A DNA stretch of 64,000 nt, taken from Devosia sp. LC5 (GTDB lineage: Bacteria > Pseudomonadota > Alphaproteobacteria > Rhizobiales > Devosiaceae). The stretch lies in the NCBI RefSeq assembly GCF_000735585.1, contig NZ_JNNO01000046.1:1-64000 (forward strand), read 5' to 3'. The notes beneath the pieces were generated by a model that was not told where the DNA came from, did not search any database, and saw nothing but the letters and a program-made list of their open reading frames with translations. Numbering within the stretch: position 1 is the stretch's first letter; each line of letters begins with the position of its first letter. This document shows positions 27,939 to 37,127 of the stretch, piece after piece. The position numbers and the translations under genes were made by a program.

Positions 27939-29648
27939 TCAGCTGACGAAATCGAACTTATCGACGTCGAACAGGCCGCGGTCGGTCATCTTGAGATGGG
28001 GGATGACCGGCAGCGCGAGGAAGGCGACTTGCAGGAACGGTTCGGGCAGGACGCAGCCTAGCGCGAGGGCTGCGTCGCGCAGGTGATGCAGGTCCTGCGC
28101 GACGGTTTCGAAGGGATTGAGGCTCATCAGCCCGGCTATGGGCAGGGCCAGTTCAGCAGTTATCCTCCCCCCATCGGCGACCGCAAAGCCGCCCTGCAGC
28201 TCGATCAGCCGGTTGACGGCTAGGGCCATATCCTCGTCATTAGCGCCGATGACGGTGATGTTGTGGCTATCGTGGCCGACCGAGCTGGCGATGGCGCCGC
28301 GCTGCAGGCCGAAGCCGGTGACGAAGCCGCGGCCGATATTGCCGTTGCGGCCGTGGCGCTCGATGACCGCACATTTCAAAACGTCTTGCGCAATGTCGGC
28401 CTGGGTTCCCCTTTGGTTAACCTCCAGCGTCGCATTTTGGCGGAATGTGAGAATGAGGCCCGGTTTTACCCCGATGACCGGGGTCTGGTTGCGATCGGCA
28501 CGGGCGGGGACGATGAAATCATCGGCTACGATGGGGCGGGATTTGACCGAGGTCAGGCCCACCGGCGGCACGGGCTTGCGCGCGGCGAACAGTTCGGGAC
28601 GCACCAGGCGTCCAGCGGTCAGCACGTCGGAAACGCGGCAATCCTCGAGGCTATCGAGCAGGGCGATATCGGCGCGCCAGCCGGGGGCGAGCAGGCCCCG
28701 ATCGGTCAGGCCAAAAATGCGGGCGGCCGAGTGGCTGGCGGCGCGATAGACATGGTGCAGCGGGCGGCCCATGGCGATGAGGCGGCGGATGGAACTATCG
28801 AGGTGGCCCTCCTCGGCGATGTCGAGCGGGTTGCGATCGTCGGTGCAGAGGGCGACGAAGCTCGAGGTGTTTTCGTCCAGTATTTCGGCCAGCGCCTTGA
28901 GATCCTTGGAGACCGAGCCTTCGCGGATCAGGATGGCCATGCCCTTGGCGAGTTTTTCGCGGGCTTCGGCGGCTGATGTGGCCTCATGGTCGGTGCGGAT
29001 GCCGGCGGCAAGATAGCCGTTGAGCCCCTGGCCGAGCAGCAGCGGGGCGTGGCCATCGATATGGCCGTCCTGGAAGGCGGCGAGCTTGGCGATAATGCCC
29101 GGATCGGCTGACAGCACGCCGGGAAAGTTCATCATTTCGGCCAGGCCAATGACCTTGTGATGGTTGCGGAACCGCTCGAGGTCTTCGATCTCCAGCGCCG
29201 CGCCATTGGTTTCAAAACCGGTGGCCGGCACGCAGGAGGACAGGTTCACCCGTATATCCATGATGGTCTCGGCGGCGCTATCGAGGAAATAGCGAATACC
29301 CTCGGCGCCCAGGACATTGGCGATTTCGTGCGGATCGCAGATGGCTGTGGTGACGCCATGCGGCAGCACGCAGCGGTCGAATTCGAAGGGCGTGACCAGC
29401 GAGGACTCGATATGCAGGTGGGTATCGATAAAGCCGGGCACCGCATAGCGGCCGGCGCCCTCGATGATCGTCTCGCCCTCATAGCTGGCATGGGTGCCCA
29501 CGATGCGGCCGGCCACGATGGCGATGTCGCTTGGGGCGGTCGCGCCGGTGATGACATCGAGCAATTGCACATTCTTGATGACGAGATCGGCTGGTGCCTT
29601 GCCCTGTCCGGCCATGATCATGCGGGTGAGAAGTGCGGCAGAGGTCAT
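27939..29648 (-). CDS. ade: Adenine deaminase
   Basis: A 569-residue amidohydrolase that turns adenine into hypoxanthine. It shows [20 protein letters not shown] (metal HxH), [32 protein letters not shown] and, in the C-terminal domain, [19 protein letters not shown]. The start at 29648 has AGGA upstream; an ATG-like earlier start would add a non-conserved Pro/Gln-rich lead. It converges on malate synthase with no spacer. Hypoxanthine produced here feeds XdhAB. Confidence 0.96.
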   Translation of the reverse strand: MTSAALLTRMIMAGQGKAPADLVIKNVQLLDVITGATAPSDIAIVAGRIVGTHASYEGETIIEGAGRYAVPGFIDTHLHIESSLVTPFEFDRCVLPHGVTTAICDPHEIANVLGAEGIRYFLDSAAETIMDIRVNLSSCVPATGFETNGAALEIEDLERFRNHHKVIGLAEMMNFPGVLSADPGIIAKLAAFQDGHIDGHAPLLLGQGLNGYLAAGIRTDHEATSAAEAREKLAKGMAILIREGSVSKDLKALAEILDENTSSFVALCTDDRNPLDIAEEGHLDSSIRRLIAMGRPLHHVYRAASHSAARIFGLTDRGLLAPGWRADIALLDSLEDCRVSDVLTAGRLVRPELFAARKPVPPVGLTSVKSRPIVADDFIVPARADRNQTPVIGVKPGLILTFRQNATLEVNQRGTQADIAQDVLKCAVIERHGRNGNIGRGFVTGFGLQRGAIASSVGHDSHNITVIGANDEDMALAVNRLIELQGGFAVADGGRITAELALPIAGLMSLNPFETVAQDLHHLRDAALALGCVLPEPFLQVAFLALPVIPHLKMTDRGLFDVDKFDFVS

Positions 29649-29776
29649 CAAAATATCCTGGAATGGGCAATGGCTGAAACTCGGCCGCTGGCCCTGCGGC
29701 GTCAAGTCCCGGCTTTGCCCGGAACCAGGGCAGGGGGCACACGTTTGCCCCTAAGCGCCAAAAAGGGGAGATTGGT

Positions 29777-29935
29777 TTGGAAACCTATGATCCACACAAG
29801 AACAAGACCGAGGTGCGGCAGGGCAACCCGCGCAAGATGAACATGCGCGTGCTGGTCATTTCGCTGATCGGCATCGTTATCCTGTTCGCCATCATCTATC
29901 TCGTCTTTGCCATGAGCCAGCCGAACCCGACCTGA
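29777..29935 (+). CDS. Small single-pass membrane protein
   Basis: A 52-residue peptide: a polar, charged head (ETYDPHKNKTEVRQGNPRK), one membrane helix (VLVISLIGIVILFAIIYLVF) and a short Pro-rich tail. The start is TTG 29777, with GGGGAG seven bases upstream, which is a strong site. The codon choice is like that of neighbouring genes. It stands alone between the divergent adenine deaminase and the convergent GGDEF-EAL gene. Function unknown; small proteins of this shape are common in Hyphomicrobiales. Confidence 0.7.
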   Translation: METYDPHKNKTEVRQGNPRKMNMRVLVISLIGIVILFAIIYLVFAMSQPNPT

Positions 29936-30025
29936 TGGGCCGCCTGATCAGAGCCAGCCGCGAGGACTTGACTATTGTCCGGTGCCAATAGACGGGTTCC
30001 GGCGGCTGCCGGCCAGGCCCATTGC

Positions 30026-32269
30026 TCAAGCGGCGTGGTTGCGGGCGCGGCGGCGGCGTTCGGGTGTGTTGAGCGGGTCGGCGAAAATGCCGGCGATCTT
30101 GGCGGGGACGACAGCCCCCGAGAACAGGAAGCCCTGCAGGGTATTGCAGCCCATCTTGCCCAGAATGGTTGCCTGTTTTTCCGATTCCACGCCCTCGGCG
30201 GTGACTTCGATATCCATGGCATGGGCGAGCGTAACGATGGCCTGGGTGATGGCGACCGAAACATGGCCTTCGGCAAGCTGGCTGACAAAGGAGCGGTCGA
30301 TCTTGATGCGATCGACGGGGTAGCGCTTGAGATAGCTCAGTGAGGAATAGCCCGTGCCGAAATCGTCCAGCGCGATCTGGATGCCTGCCGCACGGAAGGT
30401 GCGCAGGTTCTGGGCCGAAATATTCTCGTCATCGAGCAGGATGGATTCAGTGATTTCAAGTTCCAGATCAATCGGACGCATGCCCGTTTGGTGCAGGATA
30501 TCGAAGACCTGATTGGAGAAATACGGGTTGCGCAGCTGGGTCGGGGACATGTTGACCGCGATGGTGCGGCCCGGGGCACTGGCGCCGACCTCGCAGGCCC
30601 GCCGCAGCACGAATTCGCCCAACTCCTCGATAAGTCCGGTATTTTCAGCCACGGGAATGAAACGCGCGGGAGAAATCTGCCCGTATTTGGGGTGATACCA
30701 GCGGGCCAGCGCTTCGGCGCCGATGACCTTGCGCGTCTTCTGATCGACCAGTGGTTGGAAGGCGACCGAGAGCTGATCGCTGCGCTTGAGCGCGGCGCGC
30801 AGCTCGCCTTCGATGGTGTGCTGGAGCTGGAGCAGCTCGTTCATGTGTTCTTCGTAGACCATGGCGCGGTTGCGCCCGCCCGCCTTGGCCTCGTAAAGCG
30901 CAATATCGGCCTTGCGCACCAATTCGCGTGGTTCGTCCGAACTGGCGTTGGCTTCAACAATGCCGATACTGACCCCGACATGGGCCTTGAAGTGACCCAG
31001 ATCAAAGGGGCGGCCGATGGCTTCGATGATGCGCCCGGATACCGCCATGGCGTCGAAGGGGCGATTGTGGGTGACGGCGAGAATGGCGAATTCGTCGCCG
31101 CCGAGCCGGGCCACCATGACTTCGGTGCCGACAACCAGGCGGATGCGTTCGCCGACGCTGCGGATCAGATCGTCGCCGGCCTGGTGGCCCAGCGTGTCAT
31201 TGACCTGCTTGAAGCGGTCGAGATCGAGCATCAGCAGGACGATGTTGGTACTCGGGGCCTTTTGCTCGCGCAGCACGCGCGCCAGGTGGGTATCGAAATT
31301 GGTGCGGTTGGGCAGGCCGGTCAGCCGGTCGTGTGCGGCCTCGTGCTCGGCAATCCGGCGGCCTTCCTGCAGGGCGGCCGAAGAGCCGCGCAGCTTGCGC
31401 AGCAGCAGCATGAAGAGCAGCGCGCCTGCCAGGATTACGACGATCAGAAGCGGTACGGTATGGCCCAGCATCAGCCGGCCGGGGCGGTCGCCGGTCCATT
31501 CGAAAAAGGCCACGAAACGCCCAACATCGTTGATCACCGGGTAGGACACGCGATCGGGACTGGCCGAGGGGACGAGCACGAAGGCTGCATCCTCGATCAG
31601 ATATTGATGCATCATTTCGCCGACGGTCTGTGGCCCGAGGAAGCGCACCGAGACCATCAGGTTTTCCGAGCCCGGCGTGTGCGCTATGCTGCGGGTGTGG
31701 CTGACAATGGGGCTGACGCCGACAATGGCAGGCTTGCCATCGACCAGCGCGAAGTCGCAGACCGTGGGTGGAACATCGACCTTGCCATTGACGAAATCGG
31801 CCATCTGGCCGGCGGCTATCAGGGTTCGCAACTGATTGACCAGGGGCATGACGCCACTGGCCATATAGCGGAAGCCGGTGGTGGACGTATCTTGCCCATT
31901 TTCCATTACATAGAGCGGCCGGTCCTGGGCATCGAGCACCATTGTGCGGTCATGCCCGAAGAAACTATGCATCCACAGACCCAAATTGGCATGGACCCAA
32001 TCGCCGTCGAAGTTTTGGCCGGCCCGGATCACCGCCTCGTCCCAGATGGCCATGCCACCCTGGTCCTTCAGCATGTGATCGCGCTTGGCCTGCAGCACCT
32101 GCGCGACCATGATGGTCTGGCGTTCAATGGCACGCTGATCGATCGTGCTGGTCGACCAGAAGACAAAGCCAATCACAGCGGCAGCTGTTGCAACCAGCGC
32201 CAGGACGACGGGCAGCAGGACAGCCGTTATAAAGTGCCAACGTTCGGTCGTCGAAGTTTGCGCCTGCAT
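30026..32269 (-). CDS. CHASE4-GGDEF-EAL cyclic-di-GMP protein
   Basis: A 747-residue inner-membrane signalling protein. An N-terminal helix (about residues 14-36), a periplasmic CHASE4 sensor domain (WDEAVIRAGQNFDGDWVHANL, VLDAQDRPLYVMENG) and a second helix (LIVVILAGALLFMLLL, about 275-290) are followed by GGDEF (LGGDEFAIL intact) and EAL (GAEALARWYHP, with EITESILLDD and DDFGTGYSSLSYL). Both catalytic motifs look intact, so it could make and degrade c-di-GMP. It has no obvious operon partner. Confidence 0.95.
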   Translation of the reverse strand: MQAQTSTTERWHFITAVLLPVVLALVATAAAVIGFVFWSTSTIDQRAIERQTIMVAQVLQAKRDHMLKDQGGMAIWDEAVIRAGQNFDGDWVHANLGLWMHSFFGHDRTMVLDAQDRPLYVMENGQDTSTTGFRYMASGVMPLVNQLRTLIAAGQMADFVNGKVDVPPTVCDFALVDGKPAIVGVSPIVSHTRSIAHTPGSENLMVSVRFLGPQTVGEMMHQYLIEDAAFVLVPSASPDRVSYPVINDVGRFVAFFEWTGDRPGRLMLGHTVPLLIVVILAGALLFMLLLRKLRGSSAALQEGRRIAEHEAAHDRLTGLPNRTNFDTHLARVLREQKAPSTNIVLLMLDLDRFKQVNDTLGHQAGDDLIRSVGERIRLVVGTEVMVARLGGDEFAILAVTHNRPFDAMAVSGRIIEAIGRPFDLGHFKAHVGVSIGIVEANASSDEPRELVRKADIALYEAKAGGRNRAMVYEEHMNELLQLQHTIEGELRAALKRSDQLSVAFQPLVDQKTRKVIGAEALARWYHPKYGQISPARFIPVAENTGLIEELGEFVLRRACEVGASAPGRTIAVNMSPTQLRNPYFSNQVFDILHQTGMRPIDLELEITESILLDDENISAQNLRTFRAAGIQIALDDFGTGYSSLSYLKRYPVDRIKIDRSFVSQLAEGHVSVAITQAIVTLAHAMDIEVTAEGVESEKQATILGKMGCNTLQGFLFSGAVVPAKIAGIFADPLNTPERRRRARNHAA

Positions 32270-32363
32270 GAATAGGAACCGGGCCGATAACCCGCTTAAC
32301 CTAGACCGGGTAAACTTGCAGACTGGTTACCGGATTTCGCATAAATCCGCGGACCGATCTTAA

Positions 32364-33578
32364 TCAGCCGTTTTCCTTGAACAGGACTTCGCGATCCTGG
32401 GTGAAATTGGCCAATAGCGGCAGGCACGCGCCGCCAACCTCACGTGCGCCGAAGCCGATCGTGCCCTGGGCAATGTCGAAGGGGGCCAGGCCTTGCCGGT
32501 CGAACTGCTCCAAGGCTGCCCGCGTCGCCTCGACCAGGCGGGTGCGCACCGAGGGGGGGAAGGCGCCATCCAGAACGATGGTGCGGAAATCGATGATGGA
32601 GACCGCCGTGACGCAGGCCAGCGCCAGGCTTTGGGCGGCCTCGGCGATCCAGTCATCGAGCGGAGCGCCCAATGGGCCCCAATCGCTGGGGTCGAGCCAG
32701 AGCACTTGTGGATCCACGCCCGCCGCCTTCAGCCGGTCGGCCAGCACATAGATCGAAGCGCTGCGCAGAATCTGCTGGAAGCCGCCGGGAACGGGAACGG
32801 GCAGGGGAGCCAGAGCGCCGGCATAGCCGGTGCGGCCGGGAAACAGATGCCCTCCCAGCACGACGCCGCCGCCCAGAAACGAGCCGAGGAAAATATAGAG
32901 GAAATCCTCGCCATGCTGGCCATTGCCCAGCACCAGTTCGGCCGCGCAGGCGGCGGTGCCGTCATTGTGCAGATAGACCGGCCAGGTGCTGATGGCGGCG
33001 ATATCGCGGCGGATATCGGCATGGCGCCAGGATTCGAGCACTTCGGGCGGCGCGGCCAATTGCGCCTCCCAGTTCCACAATTCGAAGGGCGAGGCGATGC
33101 CGAAGCCGGCAATGCGGGGGCGTTCGGCAGGACTGAGCTGGGCGGTCAATTCGGTGATGCCGCGGCGGGCCAGAGCCAGCACGATATCGGGCGTGGGATA
33201 GGGGTGTGGCTCATGGATGCGGCCCAGCACGGTGCCGACAAAGTCGAGCAGCACGATATCGGAGCTGCGCCGGCCGATCTTGAGCCCCAGGAAAAAAGCG
33301 CCGCGCGGATTGAGCGCATAGGGCACGAGGGGCTGGCCTACCTTGCCGCGCAGCGGAGACTGGCGCGCGATCAGGCCATCGCGTTCCAATGCATTGGCGA
33401 TGGTCGATATGGTCTGGGGCGACAGGCCAGTGCGGCGCGCGATATCGGCCTTGGGCAGGGCACCGTGACGCCGGATCAGCGAGAGCACCAGCCGCTCATT
33501 GTAGAGGCGGACGCCCGTCTGGTTGGTGCCGCGGCTCAGATCGTCCGAACGGGCCCGGCCGCCGTCTGCCTCAACCAT
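32364..33578 (-). CDS. ROK-family transcriptional repressor (FrcR-like)
   Basis: A 404-residue ROK regulator: an N-terminal winged helix (LVLSLIRRHGALPKADIARRTGLSPQTISTIANALERDGLI, about residues 30-70) fused to a sugar-kinase-like domain (FLGLKIGRRSSDIVLLD, LGSFLGGGVVLGG). The usual kinase catalytic and zinc residues are not evident, so it should sense sugar rather than phosphorylate it. It is divergent from the frcBCA importer, and a large inverted repeat overlaps the importer promoter, so repression relieved by sugar is the natural reading. Confidence 0.92.
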   Translation of the reverse strand: MVEADGGRARSDDLSRGTNQTGVRLYNERLVLSLIRRHGALPKADIARRTGLSPQTISTIANALERDGLIARQSPLRGKVGQPLVPYALNPRGAFFLGLKIGRRSSDIVLLDFVGTVLGRIHEPHPYPTPDIVLALARRGITELTAQLSPAERPRIAGFGIASPFELWNWEAQLAAPPEVLESWRHADIRRDIAAISTWPVYLHNDGTAACAAELVLGNGQHGEDFLYIFLGSFLGGGVVLGGHLFPGRTGYAGALAPLPVPVPGGFQQILRSASIYVLADRLKAAGVDPQVLWLDPSDWGPLGAPLDDWIAEAAQSLALACVTAVSIIDFRTIVLDGAFPPSVRTRLVEATRAALEQFDRQGLAPFDIAQGTIGFGAREVGGACLPLLANFTQDREVLFKENG

Positions 33579-33711
33579 CCATCCGCCCCTGTTTTCTTAA
33601 CCAGGCCAATAATTTGCCATAGCGCAGCTAGCCCAAATGGGCCCGAATTCGCAATCGTTTTCATTGGCTTGCAGCTCCTCCGCGTAAACTAGTGGCGCCG
33701 ATGAGGTCGTT

Positions 33712-33750
33712 CTGTCAATTAATAAATCAGTTGGATTAATTTATTGACAG
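33712..33750. promoter_or_regulatory. Candidate ROK operator
   Basis: The left arm CTGTCAATTAATAAATC and right arm GATTAATTTATTGACAG are reverse complements at 15 of 17 positions, with a 5-base spacer. This AT-rich dyad lies in a GC-rich region, 134 bases from the ROK start and 115 bases before frcB, and covers the -35 box of the predicted promoter. Confidence 0.8.
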
Positions 33751-33772
33751 GAGCGGAATGTGTGGCTGATAT
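33744..33772 (+). promoter_or_regulatory. Predicted sigma70-type promoter of frcBCA
   Basis: TTGACA at 33744-33749 and TGATAT at 33767-33772 with a 17-base spacer. The -35 lies within the right arm of the inverted repeat, so a bound repressor would block it. The transcript would carry a leader of about 85 bases before the frcB start. Confidence 0.65.
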
Positions 33773-33864
33773 GGCGGCGAGGACGGTGGCCGGAGGAGAG
33801 CGCCACGCGGTCTTTCGACCCGCCGCGCCCAGCAGGGCGACGGCACATCCCGGGAGGAGACATT

Positions 33865-34893
33865 ATGGGTAGGTTTATCAAAATCGCGGCCGCAGGGGCC
33901 GTGATGCTGGGTCTGATGGGTGGCACGGCCGTGATGGCGCAGGAGACCATTGTCGGGCTGATCACCAAGACGGAGGGCAATCCCTTTTTCGTCAAGATGC
34001 GCGAAGGCGCCCAGGCCAAGGCGGACGAGTTGGGCATCGAATTGCGCACCTTTGCCGGCAAGTTCGACGGCGACAATGACAGCCAGATCGCGGCCATCGA
34101 AAACCTGATAGCCTCGGGCGCCAAGGGCTTTGCCATCGTGCCTTCGGATTCCAGTGCCATCGTGCCGACCATCCAACAGGCGCGCGATGCGGGCCTGCTG
34201 GTCATCGTACTCGATACCCCGCTCGATCCGATCGAAGCGGCCGACGCCACGTTTGCCACCGACAATCGCAAGGCGGGCGAGCTGATCGGGGCCTGGGCCA
34301 AGGGCACGCTGGGCGATGCGGCGGCCAATGCCAAGGTTGCGTTCCTCGATCTGGCGGTGAACCAGCCGACCGTCGACTATCTGCGCGACCAGGGCTTCAT
34401 GGCCGGCTTCGGGATCGATGTGAAAGACCCCAACAGATATGGCGACGAAGACGATGCGCGTATTTGCGGGCACGAAATGACCGGCGGCGCCGAAGATGGC
34501 GGCCGCACCGCCATGGAAACGCTGCTGCAGAAATGCCCCGATATCAACGTGGTCTATACGATCAACGAGCCTGCCGCTGCGGGCGCGTTCGAGGCGCTCA
34601 AGGCCATCGGCAAGGATGATGGCTCGGTGCTGATCGTGTCGGTCGATGGCGGTTGCCCGGGCGTTGCCAACGTCAAGGCCGGCGTGATCGGCGCCACCAG
34701 CCAGCAATATCCGCTGCTCATGGCCTCGATGGCGATGGAAGCCATCAAGACGTTCGCCGATACCGGCGAAAAGCCTGCTGTGACGGAAGGGCTGGATTTC
34801 TTCGACACGGGGGCCGCGCTGGTGACCGACAAGCCGGTGGCGGGAGTCGAGTCCATCGACACCACCAAGGGTACCGAACTCTGCTGGGGCTAA
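33865..34893 (+). CDS. frcB: Fructose-type ABC importer, periplasmic binding protein
   Basis: A 342-residue type-I binding protein with a Sec signal (cleavage near AVMAQ, residues 22-26). Mature features such as [70 protein letters not shown] and [14 protein letters not shown], and the C-terminal CWG, follow the rhizobial FrcB pattern closely. FrcB binds fructose, and in Sinorhizobium also ribose and mannose. GGGAGGAGAC precedes the ATG. It is the first gene of the frcBCA operon; a family-2 repeat lies between it and frcC. Confidence 0.92.
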   Translation: MGRFIKIAAAGAVMLGLMGGTAVMAQETIVGLITKTEGNPFFVKMREGAQAKADELGIELRTFAGKFDGDNDSQIAAIENLIASGAKGFAIVPSDSSAIVPTIQQARDAGLLVIVLDTPLDPIEAADATFATDNRKAGELIGAWAKGTLGDAAANAKVAFLDLAVNQPTVDYLRDQGFMAGFGIDVKDPNRYGDEDDARICGHEMTGGAEDGGRTAMETLLQKCPDINVVYTINEPAAAGAFEALKAIGKDDGSVLIVSVDGGCPGVANVKAGVIGATSQQYPLLMASMAMEAIKTFADTGEKPAVTEGLDFFDTGAALVTDKPVAGVESIDTTKGTELCWG

Positions 34894-34920
34894 GCTGACC
34901 TGACCACCGGGGAATGGTTC

Positions 34921-35005
34921 GACCTCATCCTGAGCTTGTCGAAGGACGCGGTTGAACTATCCCCGGTGCCACGCCCTCGTGGTTCGACAAGCTCACCATG
35001 AGGCC
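34921..35005. repeat. Dispersed inverted repeat, family 2, copy 2
   Basis: It starts GACCTCATCCTGAGCTTGTC and ends GTTCGACAAGCTCACCATGAGG. It sits inside the frc operon between the binding-protein and permease genes, where it may terminate or stabilise part of the transcript so that more binding protein than permease is made. Confidence 0.88.
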
Positions 35006-35036
35006 TATTGAGACATTACCCTGGGGAGGGGCGTTG

Positions 35037-36113
35037 ATGAGTGATGACGCAAGCGGCTCGGCCGTAGCGGAAAAGGGATTGGCGGGCGCCGCGCAGGCGG
35101 TGGCCAGTTTCGAGGAGGATGCGCCCGGCCCGATCCGGCGGCTGCAGGCGTTCCTGCACAGCTATCCCACGGCCATTCCTTTCATCGTGCTGATCGTGGC
35201 CATTGCGATCTTTTCGGTGGCGGCGGGCAGCAAGTTTTTCGCGCCCTTCAATCTGTCGCTGGTGTTGCAGCAGGTGACGATCATTGGCGTGCTGGGCATT
35301 GCCCAGACGCTGATCATCCTCACTGCCGGCATTGATCTGTCGGTCGGTGCGATCATGATCCTGAGCTCCATCGTCATGGGGCGGCTATCGGTGGTCGCGG
35401 GCGTACCGGTGGAAATTTCCTTCGTGCTGGGCATCGGCACCGGCATTCTGTGCGGGTTGATCAATGGCGTATTGGTGGCGCTGGTCAAGCTGCCGCCCTT
35501 CATCGTGACGCTGGGCACCTGGTCGATCTATGGCGCCATGATCATCTTCATCTCGCAGTCCGAAACCATCCGCAGCCAGGATATCGCGGCTATCGCGCCC
35601 ATGCTGCAATGGATGGGCGCGCGAGTGGCGCTGGGCGGCGGGGCGATCCTCACCGCAGGCTCGATGGTGATGATCCTGATCGCCGCGAGCGTCTGGTATA
35701 TTCTCAATCGCACCGCCTTTGGCCGGCATATCTATGCGACGGGCGATGATCCGGAGGCAGCGCGGCTGGCCGGTATCAATACCAAGATGACGCTGATCGG
35801 CGTCTATACCCTGGCCGGGTTCATTTGCGCCCTGGCGAGCTGGGTGCTGATCGGGCGCGTCGGCGCGGTATCCCCGCTCGGCAGCCAGACGGCGAATTTG
35901 GATTCCATCACTGCCGTGGTGATCGGGGGCACTTCGCTGTTCGGCGGGCGCGGCTCGATCGTCGGCACGCTGCTCGGCGCGCTTATCGTGGGCATGTTCC
36001 GCAATGGCCTGGCGCTGGCAGGCGTCGATGTGCTCTGGCAGGAATTTGCCGTGGGCGCCCTTATCATCATCGCGGTCACCACCGACCAGTGGATCAGGAA
36101 GATTTCCGCATGA
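35037..36113 (+). CDS. frcC: Fructose-type ABC importer, permease
   Basis: A 358-residue membrane permease of the ribose/xylose family. After a hydrophilic N-terminal region of about 45 residues come about nine to ten helices; landmarks are LGIAQTLIILTAGIDLSVGAIMILSSIVMG, LPPFIVTLGT, GDDPEAARLAGI and VVIGGTSLFGGRGSIVGTLLGAL. ATG 35037 has GGGGAGGGG upstream; a TTG one codon earlier is possible. The stop overlaps the frcA start (ATGA). Confidence 0.93.
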   Translation: MSDDASGSAVAEKGLAGAAQAVASFEEDAPGPIRRLQAFLHSYPTAIPFIVLIVAIAIFSVAAGSKFFAPFNLSLVLQQVTIIGVLGIAQTLIILTAGIDLSVGAIMILSSIVMGRLSVVAGVPVEISFVLGIGTGILCGLINGVLVALVKLPPFIVTLGTWSIYGAMIIFISQSETIRSQDIAAIAPMLQWMGARVALGGGAILTAGSMVMILIAASVWYILNRTAFGRHIYATGDDPEAARLAGINTKMTLIGVYTLAGFICALASWVLIGRVGAVSPLGSQTANLDSITAVVIGGTSLFGGRGSIVGTLLGALIVGMFRNGLALAGVDVLWQEFAVGALIIIAVTTDQWIRKISA

Positions 36114-36922
36114 GCCTCGATCAAACAGCAAGCCTTACCGCAACGCCGATCGCCGGGCCCCAGCCGATCCTCAGCGCCACTGGCCTGCAGAAGCGCTATG
36201 GCAAGGTAGTGGCGCTGGACAATGCCGATTTCGAGCTGATGCCCGGGGAAATCCTGGCCGTCATCGGCGACAATGGCGCGGGCAAATCAACGCTGATCAA
36301 GGCGCTGTGCGGCGCCGTGATCCCCGATGCCGGCACGATCAAGCTCGATGGCTCACCGGTGCATTTCAAATCGCCGATGGAGGCCCGGCTGGCTGGCATC
36401 GAAACGGTGTATCAGAACCTTGCCCTGTCGCCGGCGCTGTCGATTGCCGACAATCTGTTCCTGGGCCGCGAAATGCGTAAATCCGGGCCGCTTGGCAATA
36501 TCTTCCGGCTGCTGGATCGCTCGACCATGAACCGGCTGGCGCGTGAAAAGCTGAGCGAATTGGGGCTGATGACCATCCAGAACATCAACCAATCGGTGGA
36601 AACGCTATCGGGTGGCCAGCGGCAGGGTGTTGCCGTGGCCCGGGCGGCCGCGTTCGGCTCGCGCGTGGTGATCATGGACGAGCCCACGGCGGCCCTGGGG
36701 GTCAAGGAAAGCCGCCGCGTGCTGGAATTGATGCTCGATGTGAAGCGGCGCGGCCTGCCGATCGTATTGATCAGCCACAATATGCCCCATGTCTTCGAGG
36801 TGGCCGATCGCATCCACATCCACCGGCTGGGCAAGCGGATCGCGGTGATCAATCCGAAGGATTACACAATGTCCGATGCGGTTGCGATCATGACGGGCGC
36901 GATGCAGCCTCCTGGGATTTAG
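36110..36922 (+). CDS. frcA: Fructose-type ABC importer, single-domain ATPase
   Basis: A 270-residue ATPase with one nucleotide-binding domain: GDNGAGKSTLIKALCG (Walker A), LSGGQRQGVAVARA (signature), VVIMDEPTAALG (Walker B), ISHNMPHVFEVADRI (H loop). The short single-domain form is characteristic of FrcA and unlike the about 500-residue RbsA/XylG type. Translation is coupled to frcC. A family-3 repeat follows the gene. Confidence 0.93.
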   Translation: MSLDQTASLTATPIAGPQPILSATGLQKRYGKVVALDNADFELMPGEILAVIGDNGAGKSTLIKALCGAVIPDAGTIKLDGSPVHFKSPMEARLAGIETVYQNLALSPALSIADNLFLGREMRKSGPLGNIFRLLDRSTMNRLAREKLSELGLMTIQNINQSVETLSGGQRQGVAVARAAAFGSRVVIMDEPTAALGVKESRRVLELMLDVKRRGLPIVLISHNMPHVFEVADRIHIHRLGKRIAVINPKDYTMSDAVAIMTGAMQPPGI

Positions 36923-36938
36923 CGAACCCCTCCACTAT

Positions 36939-37020
36939 CGTCATCACCCGGCTTGTCCGGGCAATCCATCCCGCCGCGTCCGCTGAAGCATGGATCACCC
37001 GGACAAGCCGGGTGATGACG
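36939..37020. repeat. Inverted repeat, family 3, after frcA
   Basis: CGTCATCACCCGGCTTGTCC at the left pairs with GGACAAGCCGGGTGATGACG at the right; both outer arms are 20 bases and perfect. A second small hairpin (ATTCCCG/CGGGAAT, 37048-37066) follows. It could end the frcBCA transcript, though there is no T tract. A degenerate relative may lie near 2310-2340. Confidence 0.85.
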
Positions 37021-37127
37021 GCGCGGAGAGTGCGTATCCGAACCGCGATTCCCGGCTTCGCGGGAATGGCCCGGTGGGATACAAGATTTCATCGCAATGC
37101 CAACCAGCCAGTTTACGGATCTGTCCC

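Noticed and set aside
30488..32275. 595-codon plus-strand frame opposite the GGDEF-EAL gene
   Set aside because: Shadow frame; the minus-strand gene has CHASE4, GGDEF and EAL motifs in order.
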